22,273 nucleotides of DNA from a virus. The stretch is from positions 1-22,273 of the IMG/VR virus record IMGVR_UViG_3300025548_000002; one strand, given 5' to 3'. Shown in pieces: positions 1 through 6,997 of the stretch (position 1 is its first letter; every line of letters begins with the position of its first letter). Under the pieces are notes generated by a model. The model was not told the origin of the DNA, did not search any database, and saw only the letters and a list, made by a program, of their open reading frames with translations. A program made the position numbers and the translations under genes.

Positions 1-75
1 TAAAAGAGCCGGTCCAGTGGATTGTTCAAATTGTTCCAGAGAATACATAGCAGTTAATAAATCCAAACTACTCAT
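1..75 (-). CDS. 5' end of a divergent gene, partial, unknown function
   Basis: The minus strand reads ATG at 75-73 followed by 25 open codons to the window edge, giving MSSLDLLTAMYSLEQFEQST and then GPALL. The composition (alternating Leu and polar residues, acidic/Gln turn) looks like a real amphipathic N-terminus. The start is preceded on its strand by TATTACGAT, an AT-rich SD-less context like most starts here. It would be the only minus-strand gene and would place a divergent promoter region between it and the gene at 125. A competing + strand reading (open from base 2 to TAA at 80-82, with a CxxC) could instead be the tail of an upstream gene. I slightly prefer the minus-strand gene because it starts cleanly with ATG. 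No function can be assigned. Confidence 0.42.
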   Translation of the reverse strand, partial: MSSLDLLTAMYSLEQFEQSTGPALL

Positions 76-82
76 ATCGTAA

Positions 83-90
83 TATAAATA
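83..90 (+). promoter_or_regulatory. T4-late-like promoter element TATAAATA
   Basis: An exact TATAAATA octamer lies 34 bases upstream of the ATG at 125, in the short divergent gap 76-124. In T4-like phages this octamer is the late-promoter -10 element read with a sliding-clamp-loaded sigma. If it worked the same way here, transcription would begin around base 97-100 and read the accessory genes. There is no clear -35 box, which also fits that class. The AT-rich gap makes a chance match quite possible. Confidence 0.3.
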
Positions 91-124
91 TTGCTTTGAC
101 GTTCGACAGATATAGTTATGTTAT

Positions 125-553
125 ATGAGCGAATATAATGGCTATAATGAATCGTGTCGGAAAGATATAATGAAATACCGGAAAGCCCATTTGGCTGATT
201 ATAAAAAATACCAGGCTGAGTACCACCGGGCTTGGTACGCCTCACATAAATCCTCGGTGCGAAAGTATAATAAGAACTGGCACGATGCGAATATGAAACA
301 TATCCGAGAACACGCCAAAAAGTATTACAAATTGAACTTCGAGCGAATATCGAAATACAAGAGCGATTACTATCAGCGGACAAAGGTTCAACGATTGAAA
401 TATATGAAAAAGTATTACAAACTACATAAAGTGGAAGTAAATAAGAATAGAATGAAGAGATATTATGCGGACAAACAATCTCAATTGAACAAATTTGTAG
501 CGTTGTATAGAGATAATGCAGTCGGTGCCAAAAAAAGAAACTCAACGGCGTGA
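125..553 (+). CDS. Lys/Tyr-rich 15-residue tandem-repeat protein
   Basis: This 142-aa, strongly basic protein is built from seven consecutive units between residues 18 and 123, six of exactly 15 residues and the last of 16. The unit pattern is roughly Y-x-K-x-(W/Y)-(Y/H)-x3-K-x2-(I/V/L)-x-(K/E); examples are YHRAWYASHKSSVRK and YMKKYYKLHKVEVNK. Similar repeats occur in phage and large-virus proteins, often in front of HNH endonuclease domains, and are thought to be helical and nucleic-acid binding. No catalytic domain follows here: the last 19 residues are short and featureless. The start has no Shine-Dalgarno sequence (context GTTATATG). The stop TGA overlaps a possible GTG start of the next gene. 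Function is inferred only as a DNA/RNA-binding or degenerate mobile-element protein. Confidence 0.75.
   Translation: MSEYNGYNESCRKDIMKYRKAHLADYKKYQAEYHRAWYASHKSSVRKYNKNWHDANMKHIREHAKKYYKLNFERISKYKSDYYQRTKVQRLKYMKKYYKLHKVEVNKNRMKRYYADKQSQLNKFVALYRDNAVGAKKRNSTA
176..493 (+). repeat. seven 15-codon tandem repeats inside the 125-553 gene
   Basis: Units begin at residues 18, 33, 48, 63, 78, 93 and 108. At DNA level the units have diverged, but a perfect 15-base repeat, AAAAAGTATTACAAA, remains at 317-331 and 407-421, exactly 90 bases (two units) apart. This indicates growth by internal duplication rather than simple-sequence composition. Confidence 0.75.
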
Positions 554-561
554 TTAACAGT

Positions 562-768
562 ATGGAAACAATCCAAGAGTTTGAGCGTATGTATCGCAAA
601 GAATACGAGCAAGAACTTGAGCATTGTGAGAGATGGTCTAAGTGGTGTGAGAAATTCAATGACACGCACGGCATTAACTTCTTTCAAGGGATGCGGGCAG
701 CACATATCTTCAACAACATTCAAATGGAACACCTTTTGCGGTGCTTAAAAAAGAAAAGGAATAATTGA
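562..768 (+). CDS. small hypothetical phage protein
   Basis: This 68-aa protein, METIQEFERMYRKEYEQELE and onward, is highly charged and mostly helical in character, with an acidic N-terminal half, an aromatic middle (WSKWCEKF) and a basic end (KKKRNN). I do not recognise its family. I chose ATG 562. An in-frame GTG at 550 overlaps the upstream stop as GTGA and would add four residues, so translational coupling from 550 is a real alternative. It ends in TGATATG, where the next ATG follows after a single base, so it is read as part of the accessory-gene operon. Confidence 0.6.
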   Translation: METIQEFERMYRKEYEQELEHCERWSKWCEKFNDTHGINFFQGMRAAHIFNNIQMEHLLRCLKKKRNN

Positions 769-769
769 T

Positions 770-997
770 ATGACTGAACAAGAATTTAACGCAAATAAGG
801 TCGAAACAATGAAAGTACTGTCTAGTACAATCAATGGCCTCTCCAATGCCTTACCATCGGCAATCATGATTCAATCTAATGCCTATAGCGAACAACCCGC
901 ATCAATCATAGCAAATAGAATTGTAAGATTAGTGGACGAAATCCTAAATGTGAAGAGCCAAGTGTATTACGATATGACTATCCCGAGCGGCACTTAA
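770..997 (+). CDS. small hypothetical phage protein
   Basis: A 75-aa protein of unknown function. The N-terminal part is polar, the middle (SSTINGLSNALPSAIMIQSN) is small-residue rich, and the C-terminal half carries a likely amphipathic helix (IIANRIVRLVDEILNVKSQV). It has no cysteines, signal peptide or membrane span. The start ATG follows the upstream TGA with one intervening base and no SD, suggesting termination-reinitiation. The next gene begins 6 bases downstream of its TAA. The family is not recognised. Confidence 0.6.
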   Translation: MTEQEFNANKVETMKVLSSTINGLSNALPSAIMIQSNAYSEQPASIIANRIVRLVDEILNVKSQVYYDMTIPSGT

Positions 998-1003
998 AAT
1001 AAT

Positions 1004-1417
1004 ATGAATACAGAGCCAGGATATTTCATAGAACAAATAGATATGAATAACAACGAGCCAAGATATTCAGTAAACGCAATCAACTCAGCAATTGTAAGCA
1101 AATTACAGGCAGAGATAGATAGGTTGCAGGCACGAGTCACAGAACTTGAACGTGGTATTCCAAAAGAATATCGTTCTAATTGTACTAACTGTGGACGCTT
1201 TGTTGATGTGGGCGAAGATGTAATCGTAGACGGTGACCAAATTATAAAGTGTTCAAAGTGTAAGAACGTCACACATGGCATATCCATATATAATCCTCAA
1301 GTAACTGTGACCTATGATAATCGCAAGTGTGTAGTCCAAACTATCCAACTCATCAAAGACTGTGAACCTGTAACACATCTACATCTTTGTTGTGTGATAA
1401 CAAATGAACCATTATGA
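1004..1417 (+). CDS. coiled-coil plus zinc-ribbon protein
   Basis: In this 137-aa protein, residues 28-50 form a heptad-like helix (V31, L34, I38, L41, V45, L48). It is followed by a four-cysteine ribbon with C60-x2-C63 and C83-x2-C86, 19 residues apart, which is typical of a structural zinc site. The tail holds three more Cys and two His (HLHLCC near residue 125). The likely role is a small DNA-binding or regulatory protein; the target is unknown. The first 13 codons look like a duplicate of the next 13-14 (MNTEPGY versus MNNNEPRY), so ATG 1043 is an alternative start. The gene overlaps the next by ATGA, the usual sign of translational coupling. Confidence 0.65.
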   Translation: MNTEPGYFIEQIDMNNNEPRYSVNAINSAIVSKLQAEIDRLQARVTELERGIPKEYRSNCTNCGRFVDVGEDVIVDGDQIIKCSKCKNVTHGISIYNPQVTVTYDNRKCVVQTIQLIKDCEPVTHLHLCCVITNEPL

Positions 1418-1638
1418 ATACAGAACAACCTATCAACGTACAATCATTAACCGATGAACAGTTGACTACGACATTACTTCAACTAACCATTCAAGAGACT
1501 GCATTAGGTCAAACTAAAATCGTATTGGTCAATGAATTGCTACGAAGACAACAGCAAGCGAGAACCGAACAGTCAATTGCTCTGCCCAAGCTAAAGAAGA
1601 TTGATTCGTTTGCGTTTCCAGCAGTACATCAGCCTTGA
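1414..1638 (+). CDS. small Gln/Leu-rich hypothetical protein
   Basis: This 74-aa protein starts inside the previous gene's stop (ATGA, 1414-1417). Residues 10-50 are likely helical and rich in Leu, Thr and Gln (LTDEQLTTTLLQLTIQ and VNELLRRQQQ), suggesting a coiled-coil oligomerisation segment. The C-terminus is basic and then extended (LPKLKKIDSFAFP). It is the last gene before the 193-base gap preceding the terminase. I do not recognise it. It could be a small regulator co-expressed with the zinc-ribbon protein. Confidence 0.55.
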   Translation: MNTEQPINVQSLTDEQLTTTLLQLTIQETALGQTKIVLVNELLRRQQQARTEQSIALPKLKKIDSFAFPAVHQP

Positions 1639-1831
1639 TTCTATTGATTTAAATGAACTATATCTATATACTATACCCCACTAAGGAGTCTCCTTATGTG
1701 TATAGATATAGGGATCGGGGTGCCGAGATTCGATATACTTATCCGAGACACTGAAAAATTAACACAACACAACATACAGTAGTAAGTACATACGCACTAC
1801 CATATAGAGGGTACAATCATCAAACAATACA
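1639..1831. promoter_or_regulatory. 193-base gene-free gap before terminase; candidate cos site or late control region
   Basis: There is no convincing ORF on either strand. It holds nested inverted repeats at 1658-1711, a further short stem TCGG-GGTG-CCGA near 1715-1726, then an A/C-rich stretch to the ATG at 1832. GpA-type terminases usually cut at a cos site just upstream of the small-subunit gene, so this gap is the natural place to look for one. It may also hold the late promoter: a TACAAT hexamer lies at 1812-1817, but without a good -35. I cannot identify the cut site or overhang. Confidence 0.4.
1658..1711. repeat. long imperfect inverted repeat enclosing a second hairpin
   Basis: The outer arms are CTATATCTATATAC (1658-1671) and GTGTATAGATATAG (1698-1711), a 14-pair stem with a single G-T wobble. 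The inner arms are TAAGGA (1682-1687) and TCCTTA (1691-1696) with loop GTC. A competing pairing CTATAC (1671-1676) with GTATAG (1700-1705) is also possible. No T-run follows, so it is not a classical intrinsic terminator. An operator, a terminase recognition site or an RNA switch are all possible. Confidence 0.6.
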
Positions 1832-2356
1832 ATGTCTCAAAATCATACAGCATCATTGGCAGATACACCGACCGTGAAAGATAACGCAGTATTCTCTGGA
1901 CTTGAGCAATGTGCTACCACTACTGGGATAAGTATGGAAATGCTTCGTAGGGCAAAGGCACATCCTGATTCAGTTGATGGGTCAAATGGGTTCAGTGTAT
2001 CGGGGCGTATCTATTGGGCGAAGTTGAAACCGTGGTTAAAAGAAAATGGCGAGGATTTAGTAGAAGGAAATGCCGATGATTATTTCCGTTGGCGTTCAAT
2101 TAAGATGGAGTATGCTGCCAAGAATGAACAGATGGAATATGAGAAGACGAAGGAAAGGCTGGTAGAACGTATAGAAGTACATGCGTTACTTCGTAGGATC
2201 GCCGCCGCACAATCTTCGCTACTCAATTCAAGGTTCAGGCAAGAATTAGTTTCCAAGCTCGAAGGACTCAGCGAACCACAAAGGCAGATATTAGTTGACC
2301 AAGCGATTTCTGATTTTATGGTTGTGCTTACGAAGGAATTGAAGGGGTGGGGATGA
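1832..2356 (+). CDS. terminase small subunit (Nu1-like)
   Basis: This 174-aa protein should recognise the packaging site and recruit the large terminase. Residues about 24-70 look like a helix-turn-helix/wing region (LEQCATTTGISMEMLRRAKAH, then WAKLKPWLKEN). They are followed by a long helical segment (about 86-125) with the KMEYAAKNEQMEYEKTKERL pattern typical of phage small terminases, a linker RRIAAAQSSLLNSRF, and a C-terminal helix that probably contacts the large subunit. Size fits the family (about 150-190 aa). The evidence is position directly before a GpA-type large terminase, ATGA overlap with it, and this architecture rather than a diagnostic motif. The start has no SD (AATACAATG). 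Confidence 0.7.
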   Translation: MSQNHTASLADTPTVKDNAVFSGLEQCATTTGISMEMLRRAKAHPDSVDGSNGFSVSGRIYWAKLKPWLKENGEDLVEGNADDYFRWRSIKMEYAAKNEQMEYEKTKERLVERIEVHALLRRIAAAQSSLLNSRFRQELVSKLEGLSEPQRQILVDQAISDFMVVLTKELKGWG

Positions 2357-4296
2357 AACTTTTAACCGATAGAATTGTCTCCATAACGCAATCGGTTTCT
2401 TCGTTTACTTCTTCAATAGACCGAGAGTTTTTGCCTTCATTTCTAAGTGGATTTACGCCACCATTTTCTGGTTCAATTGATGCTTGGGCTGAGAAGCATG
2501 TTACTCTCACGACTGCGTATAGACCTCCAGGCCGATTTTCAGTGGATCGAAGTCCATATATGATTGAGCCGTTTGCTGCTCTACAAGACCCATTCGTTCG
2601 CCAATGTAACATAATGGCCCCACCACGCTCAGGGAAAACTTTGGCAGCAGAGATATTTCTTCTCTATACAATTTCCAATAATCCTTCAACATTTTTATGG
2701 GTACAACAAACGGGTGAGCAAATGGAGAAGATTGGTGGACTACGGATGACTCAACTTCTAAATTTATGTCCACCCGTAAAAGAATTGGTTGACCCCAATG
2801 AGAGGTTTGCATTAACAAAGAAGCACTTTCGGTTCACCAATAATATGACTGTCCTTCTGGGGAGTGCTAAAATTGCAGACTTATCGAGCGTGGGCTATCG
2901 GTACGTTGTTGGGGACGAGTGTTGGCAGTGGGAAGAAGGATTTATAAATGAAAGTCATGCTCGCACAGATGATTTTAGAAATTGTTCCAAGGAACTATAC
3001 ATAAGTCAGGGCGGTGTTGTTGGAACAGAGTGGGACATGGAGTTCAGGAGAGGATTGATTTACGAATGGGGATGGGTATGTCCGAAATGTTCCAAGGAAC
3101 AAATTTACTATTGGAATTATCGTAGGCCCGACGGAAAATATGCTGGGCTTCAATGGTCACCCGATGCGTGTCACGATGGACAGTGGGACATTAGAGAGGC
3201 AGGAAAATCAGCTCATTTGGTATGTGTGCATTGTCTTCATAAGATTGCAGACACTTCCGAGAACAGGTGGGAGCTTCTTCATGGTGGGAAATATGTTCAA
3301 ACTAAGTCGGATGGATTTAGCACAGTGAAATCTTACCGCTGGAATTCGATGACTATCCCACAGATGAGTTGGGCATCACTGGTGGAGGAATTTTTATTTG
3401 CAAAGAAGCAAGCGGAGATGTTCAATTTCGTTCCACTCGAAAAGTTTGACCAGAAGAGATTGGCTATCTGTTACGGTGAGTACCGCAATAACAATCTACT
3501 TGAAATTGCGTTGGAAGATTACGACCCCAACATAGAGAGTCCTGATAGTATTAGGTTTATGACCATAGACATTCAGGAGACCTCTCCACACTTCTGGTAC
3601 ATTATACGGGAGTGGAGCAAGAAGACGAGCGACAGTCGTCTTATCAAATATGGCAGTTGCAACACATGGGCCGAGGTTGAAGAGACACGAAAGACTGGGT
3701 TGGTGAAGGTTTTCAATGTGCTTGTTGACAGTGGGTTCTCTACGACAGACACGTACACTGCCTGTACTAAGGCAGGACGGTGGGGAATCATTGGTGGTCA
3801 GAAGAGATGGCTTTGCTACCTCGCAACGAAGGGTACAGCATCTCCGGGGTTCAAGCATGTTATTAAAGATAAGAAAGAAAGCAAAGTAGTATGGCGGTTC
3901 TATACGCCCGTGGAAATCAAGTCGGTGAACTTTGGTGGCGACCCGAAGTATGCTGGTGTTCAAGGATGTCCGTTTGTGGCATGGTCAACAAACCAAATAA
4001 AAAATATACTTAATGGGTTGATACATGGAAAAGGACCACGTTGGGTAGCGAAAGAAGTCTGTGACGTTTATCGCAAGCAGTTAACCAGTGAACGTCCTAT
4101 CGCTGTGTTTAAGGATGGTAGAAAGTATATTCGGTGGGAAAAATATAATGCGAAGGACAGGAATGAATATCTCGACCTAGAAGCCCTCCAAGTATTAGCG
4201 AGTAACATGTCTGGAATTCTGAAAACGGAGCGTGATTCACCTATGCCAGAAGAGGTTAATGCTACGGAAGAGCCAAAGGTTGGAGCGAAGGAATAA
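2353..4296 (+). CDS. terminase large subunit, GpA family
   Basis: This 647-aa ATP-driven DNA-packaging motor and nuclease acts at the portal vertex. The ATPase domain has Walker A APPRSGKT (residues 89-96) and Walker B YVVGDE (183-188). A zinc-binding insert has CPKC (242-245) and CVHC (290-293), a feature of the lambda gpA-type family. The C-terminal nuclease region carries acidic candidates D405 (MTID) and D458 (VLVDSG), and the family-like closing stretch YLDLEALQVLASNM. The length matches gpA (about 640 aa). I chose ATG 2353, which forms ATGA with the small-subunit stop and has GAAGGGG five bases upstream. GTG 2347 is in frame but less likely. GpA-type enzymes usually make cohesive (cos) ends, so this phage probably packages cos to cos. 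Confidence 0.95.
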   Translation: MKLLTDRIVSITQSVSSFTSSIDREFLPSFLSGFTPPFSGSIDAWAEKHVTLTTAYRPPGRFSVDRSPYMIEPFAALQDPFVRQCNIMAPPRSGKTLAAEIFLLYTISNNPSTFLWVQQTGEQMEKIGGLRMTQLLNLCPPVKELVDPNERFALTKKHFRFTNNMTVLLGSAKIADLSSVGYRYVVGDECWQWEEGFINESHARTDDFRNCSKELYISQGGVVGTEWDMEFRRGLIYEWGWVCPKCSKEQIYYWNYRRPDGKYAGLQWSPDACHDGQWDIREAGKSAHLVCVHCLHKIADTSENRWELLHGGKYVQTKSDGFSTVKSYRWNSMTIPQMSWASLVEEFLFAKKQAEMFNFVPLEKFDQKRLAICYGEYRNNNLLEIALEDYDPNIESPDSIRFMTIDIQETSPHFWYIIREWSKKTSDSRLIKYGSCNTWAEVEETRKTGLVKVFNVLVDSGFSTTDTYTACTKAGRWGIIGGQKRWLCYLATKGTASPGFKHVIKDKKESKVVWRFYTPVEIKSVNFGGDPKYAGVQGCPFVAWSTNQIKNILNGLIHGKGPRWVAKEVCDVYRKQLTSERPIAVFKDGRKYIRWEKYNAKDRNEYLDLEALQVLASNMSGILKTERDSPMPEEVNATEEPKVGAKE

Positions 4297-4332
4297 TGAT
4301 GGTTTGCCCTCGGGGAACAATATGTATATAAT

Positions 4333-4566
4333 ATGGGACGATTATTTATTATAGGCGTGGATACTATTGATGATGTAACCGCTATTCGAGAACAAGTGTT
4401 ATCCGTTCTCAGAGTTGGGGGGACAACAATCACGGGATGGTCGAGTGAGGGTACATCAGTGACAAAAACTCAAGGATTTTCGCTGTCTCGTATTCTGGAT
4501 GAATGCAATTGGTTTCTTGATCCTGGTCGTCGTGTAACTCGTACCTCACCAGCCTTCATGTTGTAA
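4333..4566 (+). CDS. gpW-like head-tail joining protein (candidate)
   Basis: This 77-aa protein lies between large terminase and portal, exactly the position of lambda gpW (68 aa), which plugs the portal after packaging. The sequence fits the small helix-strand-helix plan: an N-terminal helix (DDVTAIREQVLSVL), two short strands (TTITGWSSEGTSVTKTQ) and a C-terminal helix (SLSRILDECNWFL). No diagnostic motif proves the family, so the call rests on size, order and fold pattern. The start has the SD-less context TATAATATG. The stop is doubled (TAATAA). Confidence 0.6.
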   Translation: MGRLFIIGVDTIDDVTAIREQVLSVLRVGGTTITGWSSEGTSVTKTQGFSLSRILDECNWFLDPGRRVTRTSPAFML

Positions 4567-4574
4567 TAATTTCT

Positions 4575-6131
4575 ATGCGAAAGAAGAAAGCATCAGCCAT
4601 ACCAAAGGAGAAATCCTATCGCATTCTTGACCGTAGAGGTCAACCAGTGGCGAGTTCTCTATACCCAACCCCGAATAGTTCAGGTAACTATGGTAAGTAT
4701 CGTCCTCGTTTGACGGTGGTCGGAGACACAAAAAACGTTCAAACTGCTTACGATAGATTGTCCCAAATCAGGTTCGCTCGTGGTCTATTCGCTTCAATGA
4801 CTGATTTAGGTGGGGCGATTCTCGCAAAATCCCAATGGTGTGTTGGTGATGCTTTTTCCCCAGGTTATACTGGAATTGATAAAGAATGGGGAGACGAAGC
4901 CGAGACATGGCTCTTGGAAAATTTCTATCCTGTCTGCAATGTTCTCGGTCCTAATTTCGATTTCCGAACTACTCTTACTCTATCCTCTCTTTCAATTGAC
5001 GTTGACGGGGATTCGGCATTAATATTAACAACTTCTCGTTCGGGGTACCCGCAGGTGATGTTAGTTGCATCGCACCGAATTGCTCAGAGAGATAGTAGCA
5101 AAACAGTTACAACTGGAAAATTTGCAGGCTATGACATTGCGGATGGATGCATATTTAATGATGTGGGAAGATGTATTGGATACAGAATTCTCGGGGACAC
5201 TGTTGATGACGATGTAGATATATCTTCTGCCAACCTTCAAAATTTGTATGAGCCGGAATGGAGTGATCAGGGCGGGCATGGTATCAGTAGGATTGCTCGT
5301 TCGACACTTGACTGGCTCGATTCCCAGGACATTGCCGAATACACCAAAAGAGGATTAAAAATCGCATCTTCCATTGGGCTTATACATTCGACCGAAAATG
5401 GCGTGCCCGACACGAGTGCTGCGAGTGCTGGATTTGTTGGAGCAACCGAGGACGCCAGCGGGGCAGCAGTCGTACCAAACGACCTACAACTTGAATATAT
5501 TAAAGGTGGAGAAGTTTATTATCTTCATGCGGGTGCGGATGAAGACATCAAGTCCATGACGGATGAACGACCTTCTCAAAACTCTTCGGAGTTCATGGAT
5601 AGGATTCAACGCAAGGCTCTTTATTCAATTGGATGGCCAGTTGAACTCTTAAACGCTTCAGCCGTAGGTGGAGCTTCCGTAAGATTAGTCCAGGATTTGG
5701 CTCGTAAATCTATCTCTTCGAGGCAGATAACTCTTCAGAAAAGAGCTAAATGGATAGTAAATTATGCCATTGCTAAAGCGATGAATGCGGGGTTTATTCC
5801 CCAGAATAACGTTGACTGGTACTCTTGGTCTTTCACTAAACCTGGGCTTCTATCTGTAGATAATGGATACGAATTACAAGCAGATCGAGAGGGATTTAAG
5901 TTGGGTGTTAATACTCTTAGTGAAATATCTGCTAAAAAGGGAGCAGATTGGTGGGCAATTAGGGAACAACAAACGCTAGAGACCGAAGACCTATTGGAGC
6001 GAGCAACCAATCTATCAACGAAGTATAATATCACAATGTCAGCAGCACTTAATTTGCTTTCACAAAGGTCTCCTAATGCCTCGCCCGTGGTTGAACCTGT
6101 GGCGGAACCAGTGGCAGCAACTAAAAAATAA
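4575..6131 (+). CDS. portal protein (lambda gpB-type)
   Basis: This 518-aa protein forms the dodecameric ring through which DNA enters and leaves the head and on which terminase docks. The size fits lambda-type portals (about 500-535 aa). The N-terminus is basic and flexible (MRKKKASAIPKEK). The stretch from about residue 328 (DERPSQNSSEFMDRIQRKAL, then YSIGWPVELL) is the characteristic crown/clip region of this family, followed by long helices (QDLARKSISSRQITLQKRAK). The last 20 residues form a Pro-Val-Ala-Glu-rich tail. It sits between the gpW-like gene and the prohead protease, and the stop and next start form TAATATG. Confidence 0.93.
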   Translation: MRKKKASAIPKEKSYRILDRRGQPVASSLYPTPNSSGNYGKYRPRLTVVGDTKNVQTAYDRLSQIRFARGLFASMTDLGGAILAKSQWCVGDAFSPGYTGIDKEWGDEAETWLLENFYPVCNVLGPNFDFRTTLTLSSLSIDVDGDSALILTTSRSGYPQVMLVASHRIAQRDSSKTVTTGKFAGYDIADGCIFNDVGRCIGYRILGDTVDDDVDISSANLQNLYEPEWSDQGGHGISRIARSTLDWLDSQDIAEYTKRGLKIASSIGLIHSTENGVPDTSAASAGFVGATEDASGAAVVPNDLQLEYIKGGEVYYLHAGADEDIKSMTDERPSQNSSEFMDRIQRKALYSIGWPVELLNASAVGGASVRLVQDLARKSISSRQITLQKRAKWIVNYAIAKAMNAGFIPQNNVDWYSWSFTKPGLLSVDNGYELQADREGFKLGVNTLSEISAKKGADWWAIREQQTLETEDLLERATNLSTKYNITMSAALNLLSQRSPNASPVVEPVAEPVAATKK

Positions 6132-6132
6132 T

Positions 6133-6954
6133 ATGAATAACATTTTCGCTTTACAATATGATTTAAGACACAGTGTAACTGGAATAATACCTAAATATGC
6201 CAGTGCATTATCCGCCAAGATTGACAAGTATTTAGCTGACGGTATGCCAATGATGGAACCAGATAGCGGCAGTGTATTAAACGACGCGGCAGACATTCAA
6301 GGTTCAACCGCAATCATTACGCTTGAAGGTGTTATCTGTAAACGCGTAGGACTTCCTCAAGAGGTATGTGACTTTCTTGGTATTTGTGATTTAGACATTG
6401 TTGACGTTCAACTTAAGGAAGTATTGCAAGACGATAGCATTACGAGTGTTATTCTACATGTGACAAGTCCTGGCGGATACGTCCAAGGATTACAAAGCAC
6501 TTATGATTTGATTTCTCAAATGGAAGCTAAAAAGGAAACAGTTGTGTACAGTGATTTGCTAAATGCTTCGGCGGCTTATTATATTTCATGTGCGGCTAGT
6601 TCAATTCTCGCAAGCATAGATGCTGACATCGGAGCCATTGGACAATATTGCACTATTGAGGATTACTCAAAGATGCTGGATAACGAAGGTATTAAAGTAA
6701 GGATGTTCAAGTCGGGAAAGTATAAAGGATTAGGAGACCCGACACAAATGCTTACAGATGAACAAGCGGCATATATTCAATCTGAGGTAGATAAAGGCGG
6801 TGCAGAATTTCGTACAGTTGTCAGTAAGACTCGCAGTATTGAAGAAAACAATATGCAAGGCCAAATGTTTAGGGGACAAGAGGCAATAGATAAAGGATTC
6901 ATTGACGGCATTGTCCCCGATATTACAGAGGTACTGGCGTTACTGAATAGCTAA
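6133..6954 (+). CDS. prohead protease, S49 (SppA/lambda gpC-like) family
   Basis: A 273-aa serine protease that would cleave scaffold or capsid-internal proteins during head maturation. Visible landmarks are SPGG (112-115), the nucleophile region NASAAYY with likely catalytic Ser146, the IGAIG turn (167-170), and SGKYKGLG with the likely catalytic lysine (K196 or K198) of the SppA-type Ser/Lys dyad. Two Cys-containing stretches (residues 69-85) precede the core. I chose ATG 6133 because it follows the portal stop after one base (TAATATG). An in-frame ATG at 6076 would overlap the portal by 56 bases. It is shorter than lambda gpC (439 aa) because the scaffold is encoded by the separate next gene. 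Confidence 0.92.
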   Translation: MNNIFALQYDLRHSVTGIIPKYASALSAKIDKYLADGMPMMEPDSGSVLNDAADIQGSTAIITLEGVICKRVGLPQEVCDFLGICDLDIVDVQLKEVLQDDSITSVILHVTSPGGYVQGLQSTYDLISQMEAKKETVVYSDLLNASAAYYISCAASSILASIDADIGAIGQYCTIEDYSKMLDNEGIKVRMFKSGKYKGLGDPTQMLTDEQAAYIQSEVDKGGAEFRTVVSKTRSIEENNMQGQMFRGQEAIDKGFIDGIVPDITEVLALLNS

Positions 6955-6997
6955 CAAATACAAACGATTGGATTGAAACAACACTATTTATATTTAT

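Noticed and set aside
79-86. TATATTAC on the minus strand, resembling the phiKZ early promoter
   Set aside because: It is a single match in AT-rich sequence, and the head and packaging genes here are not those of phiKZ-like phages.
72-674. 200-codon open frame on the minus strand
   Set aside because: It is antisense to the Lys/Tyr repeat gene; its Ser/Tyr/Ile-rich composition is what the repeats give when read backwards, and it would overlap two + strand genes.
3496-3963. 155-codon minus-strand frame inside the large terminase
   Set aside because: It is fully antisense to a certain gene, with no start signal and Cys/Arg-rich random composition.
6985-6992. TATAAATA on the minus strand before the scaffold gene
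   Set aside because: It points against all nearby genes, and the stretch is simply AT-rich.
6968-6996. TTGGAT-N17-TATTTA as a sigma70 promoter for the scaffold gene
   Set aside because: The -10 would abut the ATG, leaving no leader; the boxes are weak and the spacing is likely accidental.
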